DNA from: Lumbricus rubellus | Taxonomy: Eukaryota > Annelida > Clitellata > Crassiclitellata > Lumbricidae | DNA length: 64,000 bases | Assembly (NCBI GenBank): GCA_945859605.1 | Contig: OX243811.1 | Span: 60,168,863 to 60,232,862 of the forward strand | Reading direction: 5' to 3' | Shown: positions 45,926 to 54,845 of the stretch, piece after piece | Numbering within the stretch: position 1 is the stretch's first letter | Layout of the letters: every line of letters starts with the position of its first letter | Program-made: the position numbers and the translations under genes | Notes under the pieces: model-generated | The model's input: only the letters and a program-made list of their open reading frames with translations | Database searches by the model: none | Told to the model about the DNA's origin: nothing

Positions 45926-46255
45926 ATGGCTTCGTCGCTAGAGGATAAGTTTGAAAAGTTGAAACTTCTCAAAGATTCTTCACCCAAAGTTCGGAAAGAG
46001 ATTTTGAAAGAATGTAAATCACCTCTACTTTTCTGTCTTTGCGAGTGTGCACTAAACATTTTAAAAGGCAAGGTACCTTTGAAAAAAGGTCAGAAGAGTA
46101 GACTTGTTCGTTTCAAACACAAGTTAAGAAAATTGGCTTCCAAGAAAACTCGAGTAAAGATTAAGAAGCGTATAATACAGAGCGGCGGTTTCATAGGTGC
46201 ATTGCTTACTCCGATAGTTTCTTTTCTTGGATCGCTTCTAAGTAATAAAATATAG
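45926..46255 (+). CDS. Polinton-like ORF 3: small basic protein with GG-hydrophobic tail
   Basis: 109 residues from ATG 45926; the frame is open upstream but has no earlier ATG that fits. The middle is strongly basic (LKKGQKSRLVRFKHKLRKLA) and the end is a glycine-hydrophobic segment (SGGFIGALLTPIVSFLGSLL). I recall similar small proteins beside capsid genes in Polinton-type elements, but I cannot name a verified function. A core or membrane-active virion component is plausible. It ends one base before ORF 4. Confidence 0.6.
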   Translation: MASSLEDKFEKLKLLKDSSPKVRKEILKECKSPLLFCLCECALNILKGKVPLKKGQKSRLVRFKHKLRKLASKKTRVKIKKRIIQSGGFIGALLTPIVSFLGSLLSNKI

Positions 46256-46256
46256 T

Positions 46257-46907
46257 ATGGAGCACACCAAAAAGATGGTTCTGGTAGAACCGCGTCAGAT
46301 CGAAAAATGGAAAGAAACAATGCTGGATAAGACATTGTCTAAACTGGATACTCAGATGTACGACATTCTGCATCGAAATATTGCAGACGATGATAAAGCC
46401 AAACTGTATTCCAATAGCTTGAGTCGTTATCTGAACATTGATAAACCATCCATCATTACAAAATTCGAAACTAAAGAAGCAGAAGCGGAAGTGACTGCGA
46501 ATCAGAAACCGCAAAGTGTCAAGTCGAACACCGTAGAGGCGCAAGTCTTGGAGACGGTACCTAAGAAATGGAAAACACAAGCATCTAGACTTTTATCTCA
46601 CATGAAATCTAATCCGGACGTGTCTTGGACCACTAAAGGTGAACTCATTTTGAAAGATGCAACTATTCCGAAAACTCATGTCGTGGATCTGATAAACGAC
46701 CTGCTCAGAAAACGCACAACATCTTCGCCTCCCACCGGGTGGATGCAGCTGGCCGAAGCTTTGAAAGATTCCAACATTCCTCGCGAGTTGATAGGAAATC
46801 AAGATCGATGGAAATATATTAGCGGTACTTTGGAAGAAAGTCGATCATTCACACCTAAAAGTAGACGCGGAAGACAACAGATGCAGTCGAGTTGGTTACC
46901 ATACTGA
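46257..46907 (+). CDS. Polinton-like ORF 4: conserved protein of unknown function
   Basis: 216 residues. It starts MEHTKKMVLVEPRQIEKW. A helical N-terminal half has DTQMYDILHRNIADDDKAK and LYSNSLSRYL, and a C-terminal half (about 105-216) resembles a small folded domain rich in basic residues. The N-terminal pattern (KMVLV...L..L..QM..IL...I.DD.K...Y...L..YL) recurs, from memory, in proteins next to such capsid clusters, always without an assigned role. Its TGA overlaps the ATG of the integrase gene. Confidence 0.6.
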   Translation: MEHTKKMVLVEPRQIEKWKETMLDKTLSKLDTQMYDILHRNIADDDKAKLYSNSLSRYLNIDKPSIITKFETKEAEAEVTANQKPQSVKSNTVEAQVLETVPKKWKTQASRLLSHMKSNPDVSWTTKGELILKDATIPKTHVVDLINDLLRKRTTSSPPTGWMQLAEALKDSNIPRELIGNQDRWKYISGTLEESRSFTPKSRRGRQQMQSSWLPY

Positions 46908-47941
46908 TGGATTCCTATTTCCAGCCTAAGCAGCCTGGCAGTTTCGCAGGCGTATCTTCTTTTCAAAGACATCTTAATGGACAATTTAAAACTAAAGATG
47001 TTAAAAAATTTCTTTCGAAGCAGGACACTTACACACTGCATAAGTCAGTAAGACTAGTTTTTAGACGTAGGAAGACTTTCTCGGTAGGAATAAACGATCT
47101 GTGGCAAGCGGACTTGGCCGATCTTTCTGCGCTGTCAAAGCATAATGATAAAAATAAATACATTTTAACGTGTATAGATGTGTTTTCTAAATATGCTTGG
47201 GCAATTCCTTTGAGAACAAAGTCCGGCGTGGATTTGACCGCAGCATTTTCAAACATTTTGACAGACAGACAACCTGCTCATTTACAAACTGATAAGGGAA
47301 CAGAATTTCTTAATAGAAATTTTCAATCTATGTTGCGGAAAAATTCGATTCGCTTTTACACATCTGAAAATAGTGACATAAAGGCTTCTGTAGTGGAAAG
47401 ATTTAACCGCACCCTAAAAACGAAAATGTGGAAGTACTTTACATATAAAAATACATATCGATACATCGATGTTTTGCAAGATCTTGTACATTCGTATAAC
47501 AACACATATCACAGAAGCATAGGAATGACACCTAGTCAGGTGTCTAATGAAAATGAAGCTGTTATTAGAAAACGGTTGTATGGTGAAAAGAAAAGCAATC
47601 CAAAGTGGAAATATAGTGTTGGTGATAATGTCAGAATTGCCAAGGGTCGAATAGTGTTCAAAAAGGGCTATCTTCCGTCCTGGTCTGAAGAAATTTTTAA
47701 AATTCAAGCATGCATACCTACCGATCCGGTAACATACGAACTATCCGATTTAAAAGGTGACATCATAAAGGGTAAATTCTACGAAGCTGAATTGCAAAGA
47801 ATTTTAAAAGAAGACGACGTGTATAGCATTGAAAAGGTTTTAAAGACGCGTAAGCGACGTGGCAAGATGGAATATTATGTTAAGTGGAAAGGCTATGACG
47901 ACAAATTTAACTCTTGGACGCAGAATATATTCGACGTCTAG
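46907..47941 (+). CDS. Polinton-like ORF 5: retroviral-type integrase with C-terminal chromodomain
   Basis: 344 residues. The integrase core has the DDE triad: D in WQADLADL, D in HLQTDKGTEF and E in ASVVERFNRTLK, with YILTCIDVFSKYAW between. The C-terminal 45 residues are a chromodomain (YSIEKVLKTRKRRGKMEYYV, then KWKGYDDKFNSW), which can steer integration to particular chromatin. This design matches Polinton integrases and, from memory, the C. elegans transposon-derived protein F54H12.3. It catalyses insertion with the 6-bp target duplication seen at this element. Confidence 0.9.
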   Translation: MDSYFQPKQPGSFAGVSSFQRHLNGQFKTKDVKKFLSKQDTYTLHKSVRLVFRRRKTFSVGINDLWQADLADLSALSKHNDKNKYILTCIDVFSKYAWAIPLRTKSGVDLTAAFSNILTDRQPAHLQTDKGTEFLNRNFQSMLRKNSIRFYTSENSDIKASVVERFNRTLKTKMWKYFTYKNTYRYIDVLQDLVHSYNNTYHRSIGMTPSQVSNENEAVIRKRLYGEKKSNPKWKYSVGDNVRIAKGRIVFKKGYLPSWSEEIFKIQACIPTDPVTYELSDLKGDIIKGKFYEAELQRILKEDDVYSIEKVLKTRKRRGKMEYYVKWKGYDDKFNSWTQNIFDV

Positions 47942-47980
47942 TAATTGTGTTGCTCATTCTGTCATAGCACGCATTCGAAT

Positions 47981-48832
47981 ATGGCTCACTTTTATCTTGT
48001 ACTACCAAGTAACAGTTCCATGCAGTTTTATCCCAATAATACTGTCGCTAACTTTACAACGAAATTGGAAAATGCACTTTCACTATCTGGAGATTGGGAA
48101 GTTGGCTTGATCGGAATACAGTATCCTCACTCGTGGTACAATATAGCAACTAACGAATGTGAATTTACGTATTGGCAAAATCCTAGAAGGTATTCGGACG
48201 TTTTCGCGGGACCATCCGATCGAAAGACATGGCGAATACCGGCCGGCTATTACGAAAGTATGAACGATATTGTGCAAGTTATAAATGCGCGCATAGTGGA
48301 GTTCTCTGTCGAATATTCACTTACTAAATACTCCCAATTTAAATATGACACAATAACGAAAACTCTCAAAGGTGAAATAAATCTGGGTGCCATGATAGAA
48401 TTCTCAGCATCGTTGTGCTTTATGTTGGGTATACACGAAAGTCAGAATCCTATTCGAAACATCAAATATGGTAAATACGATTTTAAAGAAGTTTGGGATG
48501 AGGTTCCCAACGTGAAATGGGAATCTGAATATATTGGCGATATAAATCTAGCATTTTCAAGCATATTCGTTTATTGCAACATTTTGACACATGTTCCTGT
48601 TGGCGATACGAAAGCGCCACTACTTCGAGCAGTTCACATCGAAGGTAAAAACGGAGACAATGTGCATATCATGTACGAGAATGCCATATACGTACCGATT
48701 CAGCAGAAGAGTTTTGACTCCATAGAAATAGATATGAGGGGCGAAACCGGGAAATCGATACCATTCGAGTATGGGAAGTCGATTGTGACACTTCATTTCA
48801 GACAGTGCAAAATATCACGACTCATACATTAA
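47981..48832 (+). CDS. Polinton-like ORF 6: probable capsid-associated protein, copy A
   Basis: 283 residues from ATG 47981. It starts MAHFYLVLPSNSSMQFYPNN, then has a TTKLENALSLSGDWEVGL core and ends with PFEYGKSIVTLHFRQCK. The SNSSM.YYP.N and L.G.WEVGL.EI.YP signature is, from memory, common in proteins beside the F54H12.2-type capsid gene in invertebrate genomes. A minor capsid or penton role is inferred from that position and from the beta-rich sequence. A second copy follows 12 bp downstream. Confidence 0.65.
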   Translation: MAHFYLVLPSNSSMQFYPNNTVANFTTKLENALSLSGDWEVGLIGIQYPHSWYNIATNECEFTYWQNPRRYSDVFAGPSDRKTWRIPAGYYESMNDIVQVINARIVEFSVEYSLTKYSQFKYDTITKTLKGEINLGAMIEFSASLCFMLGIHESQNPIRNIKYGKYDFKEVWDEVPNVKWESEYIGDINLAFSSIFVYCNILTHVPVGDTKAPLLRAVHIEGKNGDNVHIMYENAIYVPIQQKSFDSIEIDMRGETGKSIPFEYGKSIVTLHFRQCKISRLIH

Positions 48833-48844
48833 TTCTTACAAACT

Positions 48845-49669
48845 ATGGCTCACTTTTATCTCACATTACCGAGCAACAGTTCCATGCAGTATTATCCAAA
48901 CAACACCGTAACACATTTTACGACGAGATTGGAAAATGACATTTCGCTAAGCGGTGACTGGGAAGTTGGATTGGTTGAAATATTGTATCCTCATACGTGG
49001 AACAATTTAGAAAGAAACGAAGGTAGAATCACGTATACACACATGAAATATTCGGAGACTGGCGACATACTACCTGGTTCAGTGCATAGAACGACACGTT
49101 TGCCGACCGGTCACTACGAAACTGCGCACCAGCTCATCGATTCTATCAACAAATTTATTCTTCTTGTTGCGGATGAGATGGAATTGGATTCATTTCCAAA
49201 GTTTAAGTATGATCCTATAACAAATCGACTCAATGGTGATATAAACAAAGGTGCAAATATGCAATTTTCTCCAGCAATCTGTTCAATGTTGGGTGTTGCC
49301 GCGCGTCAGAATCCCATTATCAATGACGATGATGATGAAGATTACATTTTTGAGTTCATGGGTTCCAACGCTTGCGATGTAAATCGCGGATTTTCTTCGT
49401 TATACGTGTATTGCAACGTGTTGGAGCAAGTACCGGTCGGAGATACGAAAGCACCATTACTCAGAATTGTAAACGCGTCCGGCAAAAGTGGTGATAGCGT
49501 GCGCGTCGTTTACGAAAAACCCATTTACATACCACTACAACAGAAGACTTTCGACTCAATCGAAGTGGATATAAGGAGTGACATTGGAAACCCTATTCCA
49601 TTCGAATACGGCAAGGCGATTGTTACACTTCACTTTAGACATTGCAAAATTCCTTACCTGTTACAATGA
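48845..49669 (+). CDS. Polinton-like ORF 7: probable capsid-associated protein, copy B
   Basis: 274 residues. Parallel to ORF 6 from MAHFYLTLPSNSSMQYYPNN through SLSGDWEVGLVEILYPHTW to GKAIVTLHFRHCK, with the middle much more diverged, so this is an old tandem duplication and not an assembly artefact. Both copies are open. The final TGA overlaps the ATG of ORF 8. Confidence 0.65.
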   Translation: MAHFYLTLPSNSSMQYYPNNTVTHFTTRLENDISLSGDWEVGLVEILYPHTWNNLERNEGRITYTHMKYSETGDILPGSVHRTTRLPTGHYETAHQLIDSINKFILLVADEMELDSFPKFKYDPITNRLNGDINKGANMQFSPAICSMLGVAARQNPIINDDDDEDYIFEFMGSNACDVNRGFSSLYVYCNVLEQVPVGDTKAPLLRIVNASGKSGDSVRVVYEKPIYIPLQQKTFDSIEVDIRSDIGNPIPFEYGKAIVTLHFRHCKIPYLLQ

Positions 49670-50070
49670 AGACTCCCTTTTGTTGTGATGCAAGCAAACT
49701 TGCTTACGAAGACTATTATGTTCAACAAAGTGGTAGTGGTATGCCAGTGTTTCAAGGTGCGCGCATGCAGCGTGGTCATGGATTGGGAAGCTTTCTAAGT
49801 GGACTGTTTAGAAATGCTTGGCCACTGATACAGTCTGGCGCTAAAGCTGTTGGGAAACAGGTTTTGAGAACAGGGTTGCAGATTGCCAACGATGTAGCCG
49901 ATGGGGAGCAGTTCATCGATGCTACAAAAAGGCGAATTCCTGAAGGTATAAAAGCATTTACATCTTCCAACGATTTCAAAACGCAAAGTGGGAGTGGTAG
50001 GAGAAGACGTAAAAGATCGTTGAAAAGAAATATCAAGAGAATCAAAGAAGACATATTCGGCAAAGTTTAA
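49666..50070 (+). CDS. Polinton-like ORF 8: pVI/pX-like basic virion protein candidate
   Basis: 134 residues from ATG 49666 (overlapping the preceding stop as ATGA). It has glycine-rich GHGLGSFLSGLFRNAWPLI, an amphipathic stretch (SGAKAVGKQVLRTGLQIAND) and a strongly basic tail (SGSGRRRRKRSLKRNIKRIK). This pattern resembles small adenovirus-like core or membrane-lytic proteins found in Polintons and adintoviruses. Such proteins are usually trimmed by the viral protease, which is encoded two genes downstream. The assignment is by pattern only. Confidence 0.6.
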   Translation: MKTPFCCDASKLAYEDYYVQQSGSGMPVFQGARMQRGHGLGSFLSGLFRNAWPLIQSGAKAVGKQVLRTGLQIANDVADGEQFIDATKRRIPEGIKAFTSSNDFKTQSGSGRRRRKRSLKRNIKRIKEDIFGKV

Positions 50071-50074
50071 AATA

Positions 50075-51397
50075 ATGGCGTTCGTTCATCCACAGTCTTG
50101 CGAATGTACGAAGAGCGAATTGGATCTGTTTAGCGTGCCTCCCACGCAGACCAGTATTGAAACTGGGTCGTACGTAGAGTATAATCCAATAGCTACAATT
50201 TCGCAAGGAACACCTATTGAATTTAGTATTACTGGAGCTGGACAGGACTATTTGGACTTGTCGAATACACAGCTTTATGTTAGAGCGAGCATAGTAAGAG
50301 CAAACAACGATGCCACTGATGTTGGCGACGACGTTGGTCCTATCAATCTCTTCCTGCACAGCTTGTTTTCTGAAGTCGACATCACACTAAATGATACATT
50401 GGTTACTTCTTCGAACAACACATATGCTTATCGTAGCTATCTGGAAACCATTCTCAGTTATGGAAATGCTGCAAAAACTTCACAACTCACCTCGGCATTG
50501 TTTTACAAGGATGTTGCAACACATATGGAAGATTCCAACCCACACGATGCTAATAATAGGAATGATGGATTTCAAAAACGTAGTGCATTGACCGGGGAAG
50601 GACGCGTGGTCGATATGGTTGGTGGAATTCACAGCGATCTCTTTTTCCAAGAGCGCTTTCTCCCCAATGATATCAATATAAAAATCCGTCTCGTAAGAAA
50701 TAAAGATCCATTCTGCTTGATGTCATCCGTGCAGGGTGCAGCATATAAGGTGAAAATCTTGGAGTGCAAGCTATACGTTAGAAAAGTAAAGTTAAGTCCC
50801 TCCGTGTTTCTAGCCCACGCCAAAGCATTGGAGATTGGAAATTTGAAATTTCCCATTCGAAGAGCGGTTTGCAAGACTTTTACGGTACCTCGTGGAAATC
50901 TTGACGCGACTCAGGAGAGTCTGTTCTCCGGTCAGATACCCACCAGAATAGTTATCGGTTGTGTTGACAACGACGCCTTTAACGGAACCTATACGAAAAA
51001 TCCGTTCAACTTCAAACATATGAATCTTACACAGCTAAAAGTATACTTGGATGGCCAGCAACAGTCGATAAAACCGTTGGAAACCAATTTCGCCAATAAC
51101 CAGTTTGTAAATGCCTATGCTTCACTTTTTATGGGCACCGGTAAATGGATGCGTGACGAAGGCAATCAGATAAGCAGAGAAGATTTTTCAGGTGGTTACG
51201 CTCTTTACGCTTTTGACTTGACACCCGATTTAGCCGAGGGTGGACATTTTAACCTCATCAAACCGGGGAATATTCGCGTTGACATGAAATTCGCACAAGC
51301 ATTGGATAGAACCATAAACGTCATCGCATTTGCCGAATTTGAAAATATTCTTGAAATCGACAGATCCAGAAACGTCATTTTCGATTATACCAATTGA
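50075..51397 (+). CDS. Polinton-like ORF 9: probable major capsid protein (F54H12.2-like)
   Basis: 440 residues, the largest product of the element. It starts MAFVHPQSCECTKSELDLFS and has VPPTQTSIETGSYVEYNPIA and ITGAGQDYLDLSNTQLYV. Later it has an FPIRRAVCKTFTVPRG segment and LNDTLVTSSNNTYAYR. From memory it matches the family labelled 'uncharacterized protein F54H12.2-like' in invertebrate annotation. The length and place just before the protease gene fit a double-jelly-roll major capsid protein, but the fold must be modelled to prove it. Four base pairs separate it from ORF 8. Confidence 0.7.
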   Translation: MAFVHPQSCECTKSELDLFSVPPTQTSIETGSYVEYNPIATISQGTPIEFSITGAGQDYLDLSNTQLYVRASIVRANNDATDVGDDVGPINLFLHSLFSEVDITLNDTLVTSSNNTYAYRSYLETILSYGNAAKTSQLTSALFYKDVATHMEDSNPHDANNRNDGFQKRSALTGEGRVVDMVGGIHSDLFFQERFLPNDINIKIRLVRNKDPFCLMSSVQGAAYKVKILECKLYVRKVKLSPSVFLAHAKALEIGNLKFPIRRAVCKTFTVPRGNLDATQESLFSGQIPTRIVIGCVDNDAFNGTYTKNPFNFKHMNLTQLKVYLDGQQQSIKPLETNFANNQFVNAYASLFMGTGKWMRDEGNQISREDFSGGYALYAFDLTPDLAEGGHFNLIKPGNIRVDMKFAQALDRTINVIAFAEFENILEIDRSRNVIFDYTN

Positions 51398-51399
51398 AG

Positions 51400-51846
51400 A
51401 TGGAGAGTGATATGATAGAAGCGATACTACGAGGAGATGCAAAGTGTTCTACTATGTTTCTGGGTGTATTTGCATGCGATCGCCTACCATCAACTTTGGA
51501 CACAAGACGTCCTTCAATACTCGTCTGTAATACGGACACGTATGGTAATCCTGGGAAACATTGGATCGTTATCTACATAGAAAGTTCGTTGTATGGTGAA
51601 TACTTTGACTCCTTGGGAGAGCCTCCGCAAGCACCATTCAGAACGTTTCTACATAAACATTGTGCACGTTGGATTTTCACCGACAGACAGTTACAAAGTG
51701 TAGTTAGTCGTTTTTGCGGACACTACTGCATACTTTATTGTTTGCATAGAGCTAGAGGAAAAAATATTAACGCTGTAGCGAACATGCTAACTTTTGACAC
51801 TGGTCTCAATGATTATTTAGTTCATAAATTCGTTTGCACTGCATAA
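51400..51846 (+). CDS. Polinton-like ORF 10: adenain-like cysteine protease
   Basis: 148 residues from ATG 51400, two bases after the ORF 9 stop. The catalytic layout of C5/Ulp1-type proteases can be read: His in GKHWIVIYIE, Asp in YGEYFDSLG, Gln in TDRQLQS and Cys in RFCGHYCILY. Such enzymes mature virion proteins in adenoviruses and Polintons. A poly(A) signal AATAAA starts two bases after the stop. The last 17 codons also occur, antisense, in the left inverted-repeat arm. Confidence 0.85.
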   Translation: MESDMIEAILRGDAKCSTMFLGVFACDRLPSTLDTRRPSILVCNTDTYGNPGKHWIVIYIESSLYGEYFDSLGEPPQAPFRTFLHKHCARWIFTDRQLQSVVSRFCGHYCILYCLHRARGKNINAVANMLTFDTGLNDYLVHKFVCTA

Positions 51847-51847
51847 G

Positions 51848-51854
51848 AATAAAG
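51848..51854 (+). terminator. Poly(A) signal after the protease gene
   Basis: AATAAA directly follows the ORF 10 stop (gcataagaataaag). It is the last signal of the gene block, suggesting that at least the downstream genes end here. Confidence 0.55.
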
Positions 51855-51897
51855 TTTGATGAAATTTACACATGACTTGTTTTCGTACATTTACTTA

Positions 51898-52013
51898 TTT
51901 ACATATTTTTCTATGCAAAAAGTTGAAAAGGTTGGAAAATTTTAAAGTGATATGATTTACATATTTTTCTATGCAAAAAGTTGAAAAGTTTGGAAAATTT
52001 TAAAGTGACATGG
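51898..52013. repeat. 58-bp tandem duplication in the right arm
   Basis: Two copies of tttacatatttttctatgca...ttaaagtga, at 51898-51955 and 51956-52013. The left arm has only one, so this arose after the arms separated. Confidence 0.75.
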
Positions 52014-52462
52014 CCTTTTGCATTTGAAATCTTCCACTTATAAAAGTAGGAACTTTAAATTTTGCTAAAATTTTCCACACCCATGTGAGCCAATACCAAT
52101 GTTTATACAACTACTTACGATAATTTTGGAAGAACTTGCACAATTTTAACGTATGATAAATTTTTTCAACCATGTGTTCCAATACATGTGGTTATACACT
52201 ACTTATTTTAGTGATCTTTTTGAAAAAATTAAATTGGTTGCTGCTACCGCCCCAAACAAATGCTACTACCAATGCTACGGCGTGCACAGCTTGCACACAT
52301 CTCATTTTGCATGCCACAGGCTGAAGGAACTATTTTTGCATACATACGTTTGGCATACCACACCTTTACGTGCACCTATTGTATACCACACCTAATTGTT
52401 TAATTATAATGTTGAAAGGTGAAGACGGTTGGTGGGTGTTGAATTTTGTTATCCGAGTGCCC

Positions 52463-52771
52463 GCGGGTGTTAGATATGTGTCAGCGGGTGGGCGGCCGGG
52501 CAGCCCCATGCCTTACATCCTTAATTAACAACATTTAGACATACGCACACATACACAGACACAGACACATAGAGAGACACATACGAGCAGACGGACAAAA
52601 ATTTGGCTTGCCATTGGCCAGTACGCTATGAATATTAATTAGGTCATATGACGTCATTCGAGGTGAACGGGTAAACAAAACGCTGTCACCTGTAGTTATT
52701 ATAGTGGTGAATTGGAACTGTTACTCATTATTGGGGGAAAACGAATTGGTGCTGTTCCCTTATCAACTACT
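52463..52771 (-). repeat. Right terminal inverted repeat, outer identical part (309 bp)
   Basis: Reverse complement of 43896-44204. TGACGTCA is at 52649-52656. Ends AACTACT immediately before the target duplication CCTATC. Confidence 0.9.
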
Positions 52772-53640
52772 CCTATCTGATGTTCATGTCAGATGTTCTT
52801 CTATGATGTTCTTATCTGATGTTCTCGTCTGATGTTCTTAGCCAATATTCTTATTTGACGTTACTATCTGATGTTCTTATCCAATATTTTTACCTTATGT
52901 TACTATCTGATGTTTTTAGGCCCTATCTGATATTCTTATCCGATATTCTTACCTTATGTTCTGGTCTTATATTCTTATCTGATGTTCTCATCTGATGTTC
53001 TTATTCAATATCATCATCTGATGTTACTATCTGATCATGGGCGCCCGCAGAAAATTTTGCAGGAGGGGGCCAAAATTTTACGATGGTCACGATTTAATTT
53101 TTCAGTGACAAGAGCATGAAAATACAACGCTGGAAATTAAAAACACGGGTATTTTTTCAAAAAGGTTTCTTAATGCAAATTTTTCAGTTTTATTTTGTGT
53201 ATTATTTTTAATATGAAAAGTTTCCCAAGGGCGAAAATTTGCTAAAAATCCAAAAGTTGATGTTAAAAAGTAGGTCCATGAAGGGCACTAGGCCTATATA
53301 TATTTATTTCTATAGAGATTTCTAAACATAAATTTAAGACTTTCACTGTGTGTATCATTGGTATCATTAGTGTTTTAATGGAAAGAAATTTGTTAAAAAC
53401 TCAAAAGTAGTAGTTAGAAAAGTAAATGTCACTTTTCCAAGGCGGGGGGCAAGTGCCCCCCTTGCCTCTATGTGCGGGCGCCCATGTATCTGATGTTCTT
53501 ATCTGATATTCTTATCCGATATTCTTACCTTATGTTCCGGTCTTATATTCTTATCTGATGTTCTTATAATCTGATCTTCTATTCTGATATTCATACCCGA
53601 CGATCTCATCGCTATCTGATATTCTTATCTGGTGTTCTTA
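52772..53640. repeat. TTATCTGATGTTC minisatellite, split by a hAT MITE
   Basis: Imperfect 12-14 bp units fill 52777-53035 and 53487-53640. Between them sits the MITE at 53036-53486. This is the gene 4 counterpart of the satellite at 31641. Confidence 0.8.
53036..53486. mobile_element. MITE with CATGGGCGCCCGCA ends (451 bp)
   Basis: Perfect inverted ends CATGGGCGCCCGCA / TGCGGGCGCCCATG. Flanks are TATCTGAT on both sides (53028-53035, 53487-53494), fitting an 8-bp hAT-type duplication, although the host satellite also contains this word. Confidence 0.75.
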
Positions 53641-54285
53641 TGTCATGTATGTTCTATCTAAACTCTTCAATCGACGCATCTAAGGCATCGTCGTGTGTGA
53701 AGCGCTCGCCTACTACCACATACCTTAACCTATTCATCACTCGGCCAATTATAATTATAACAAACTATACTTTCACCGTAATAGCGGAAGTGCTGATAGA
53801 GGCTTGCACGGTGTGTTCCCTTGTGACCTTTCACACTATCTCAGAACGTTCTTATTTATATACGTTTAGTTTCGTAATTAGATGGAGGTGTACTGGTGTA
53901 GTCATCCATTTTGTTGTCGTCTGGACTTGACACCACAAAATAAAGTTTCTATAAAGGCCAAATTATCAAATTCATTCGGAAAAATTAGACCATGTATTAT
54001 TATAGTCCTGTTTTACTTTCCGGCCTAAAGTGGCGGCAAAGGCCTACTAAATTCATAATTATTCGGCGAAGGATAGAGGAAGTCGAGAGAAGAGAGGAGG
54101 AAGGAAAGAGTAGGCGTACTGATCAGAGCTGCAGAGGAATATTCACCATCACTATCTGGAGAACAGTTACGCCATGGAACTGTGCCCCATATTTTCAAGT
54201 TTATCCAAAAGCAATTGACAACCTGTTTCGTTTAGAATATGTTCCTTTAACACAAGCAGCATTTCTTAGGCCTAACAAGGTTTAA
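53641..54285. other. Intergenic DNA, no recognisable gene
   Basis: Two short open frames (near 53640-53930 and 53992-54285) carry no motif I recognise and no splice or family context, so I do not call them genes. Confidence 0.4.
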
Positions 54286-54347
54286 CCCTTTAATGCCGAG
54301 ATGGTAGTAAATGGTATGGGAAGTCCTATACCTCTGGCATTAAAGGG
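54286..54347. mobile_element. 62-bp piggyBac-type miniature candidate
   Basis: TTAA target duplications (54282-54285, 54348-54351) flank CCCTTTAATGCC ... GGCATTAAAGGG, perfect 12-bp inverted ends starting CCC as in piggyBac elements. Only 38 bp lie between. Confidence 0.55.
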
Positions 54348-54469
54348 TTAAAGTGGTTCAGAAGTCTGTGTTAGAACTTAGACCACTGCAAGTTAGTCGT
54401 AAGACGGTATACACAGTCAAAGTATTATTCCATGGCGACCTATAATTAGACCTATACGGGCGACAGAGA

Positions 54470-54845
54470 TTCAGCATCGCTGTCGAAGAGAGTTCCTTTT
54501 GCTCGTACTTCCACTATGCAGAACCGTGCTTTCTCAGAGGTAGGACCCTCAACCTGGAATGGTCTTTTTCTGACACTCCGCTCTCTTTCTAAAAATTTTT
54601 CTCAGGCTTTCAAATCAAATCAAATCAATCAAAACTCGTTTATTCAAAGAGATCAATGCAAAAAAACACTCAAATAAATCAGAGGAAATAATATAATAAA
54701 GCACATAAGAATTGAGCAGCTAAAATGTTAGTCTAAAGTGATAGACGTCTCTCATCTTAAGACAGTTTTATTTGGCCGCGCTGAGGTTGGGAGCGCCACT
54801 GTGTAGCCTCTTGAAGAGGCGCTATAAAAATGCATCGAATGAATA
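54470..54845 (+). mobile_element. CR1/L2-like LINE 3' end remnant
   Basis: Reads MQNRAFSEVGPSTWNGL, matching IAQRRAFSVVGPATWNGL of the LINE at 4896. After an AT-rich insertion (about 54611-54755) it resumes with LKTVLFGRAEVGSAT and the tail cttgaagaggcgctataaaaatgc. Confidence 0.75.

Larger units (their letters stand above)
43896..52771 (+). mobile_element. Complete Polinton/Maverick-like element without DNA polymerase (8,876 bp)
   Basis: The element is bounded by a 6-bp target duplication, CCTATC (43890-43895 and 52772-52777), the length made by Polinton integrases. Terminal inverted repeats start AGTAGTTGATAAGGG, and the outer 309 bp are identical on reading. Ten plus-strand ORFs fill 44921-51846 with short gaps or overlaps. 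Packaging ATPase, adenain-type protease, integrase with chromodomain and capsid-type genes are present. No family-B DNA polymerase, terminal-protein or helicase/primase ORF is visible, and no long space is left for one. Typical Polintons are 15-20 kb and carry polymerase B. The intact ORFs, identical termini and exact target duplication indicate recent insertion. It landed at the edge of the minisatellite downstream of lectin gene 4. Confidence 0.9.

Noticed and set aside
53640..54285. Two open frames of about 97 codons
   Set aside because: No motif, no splice context and no paralog in the other duplicated units.
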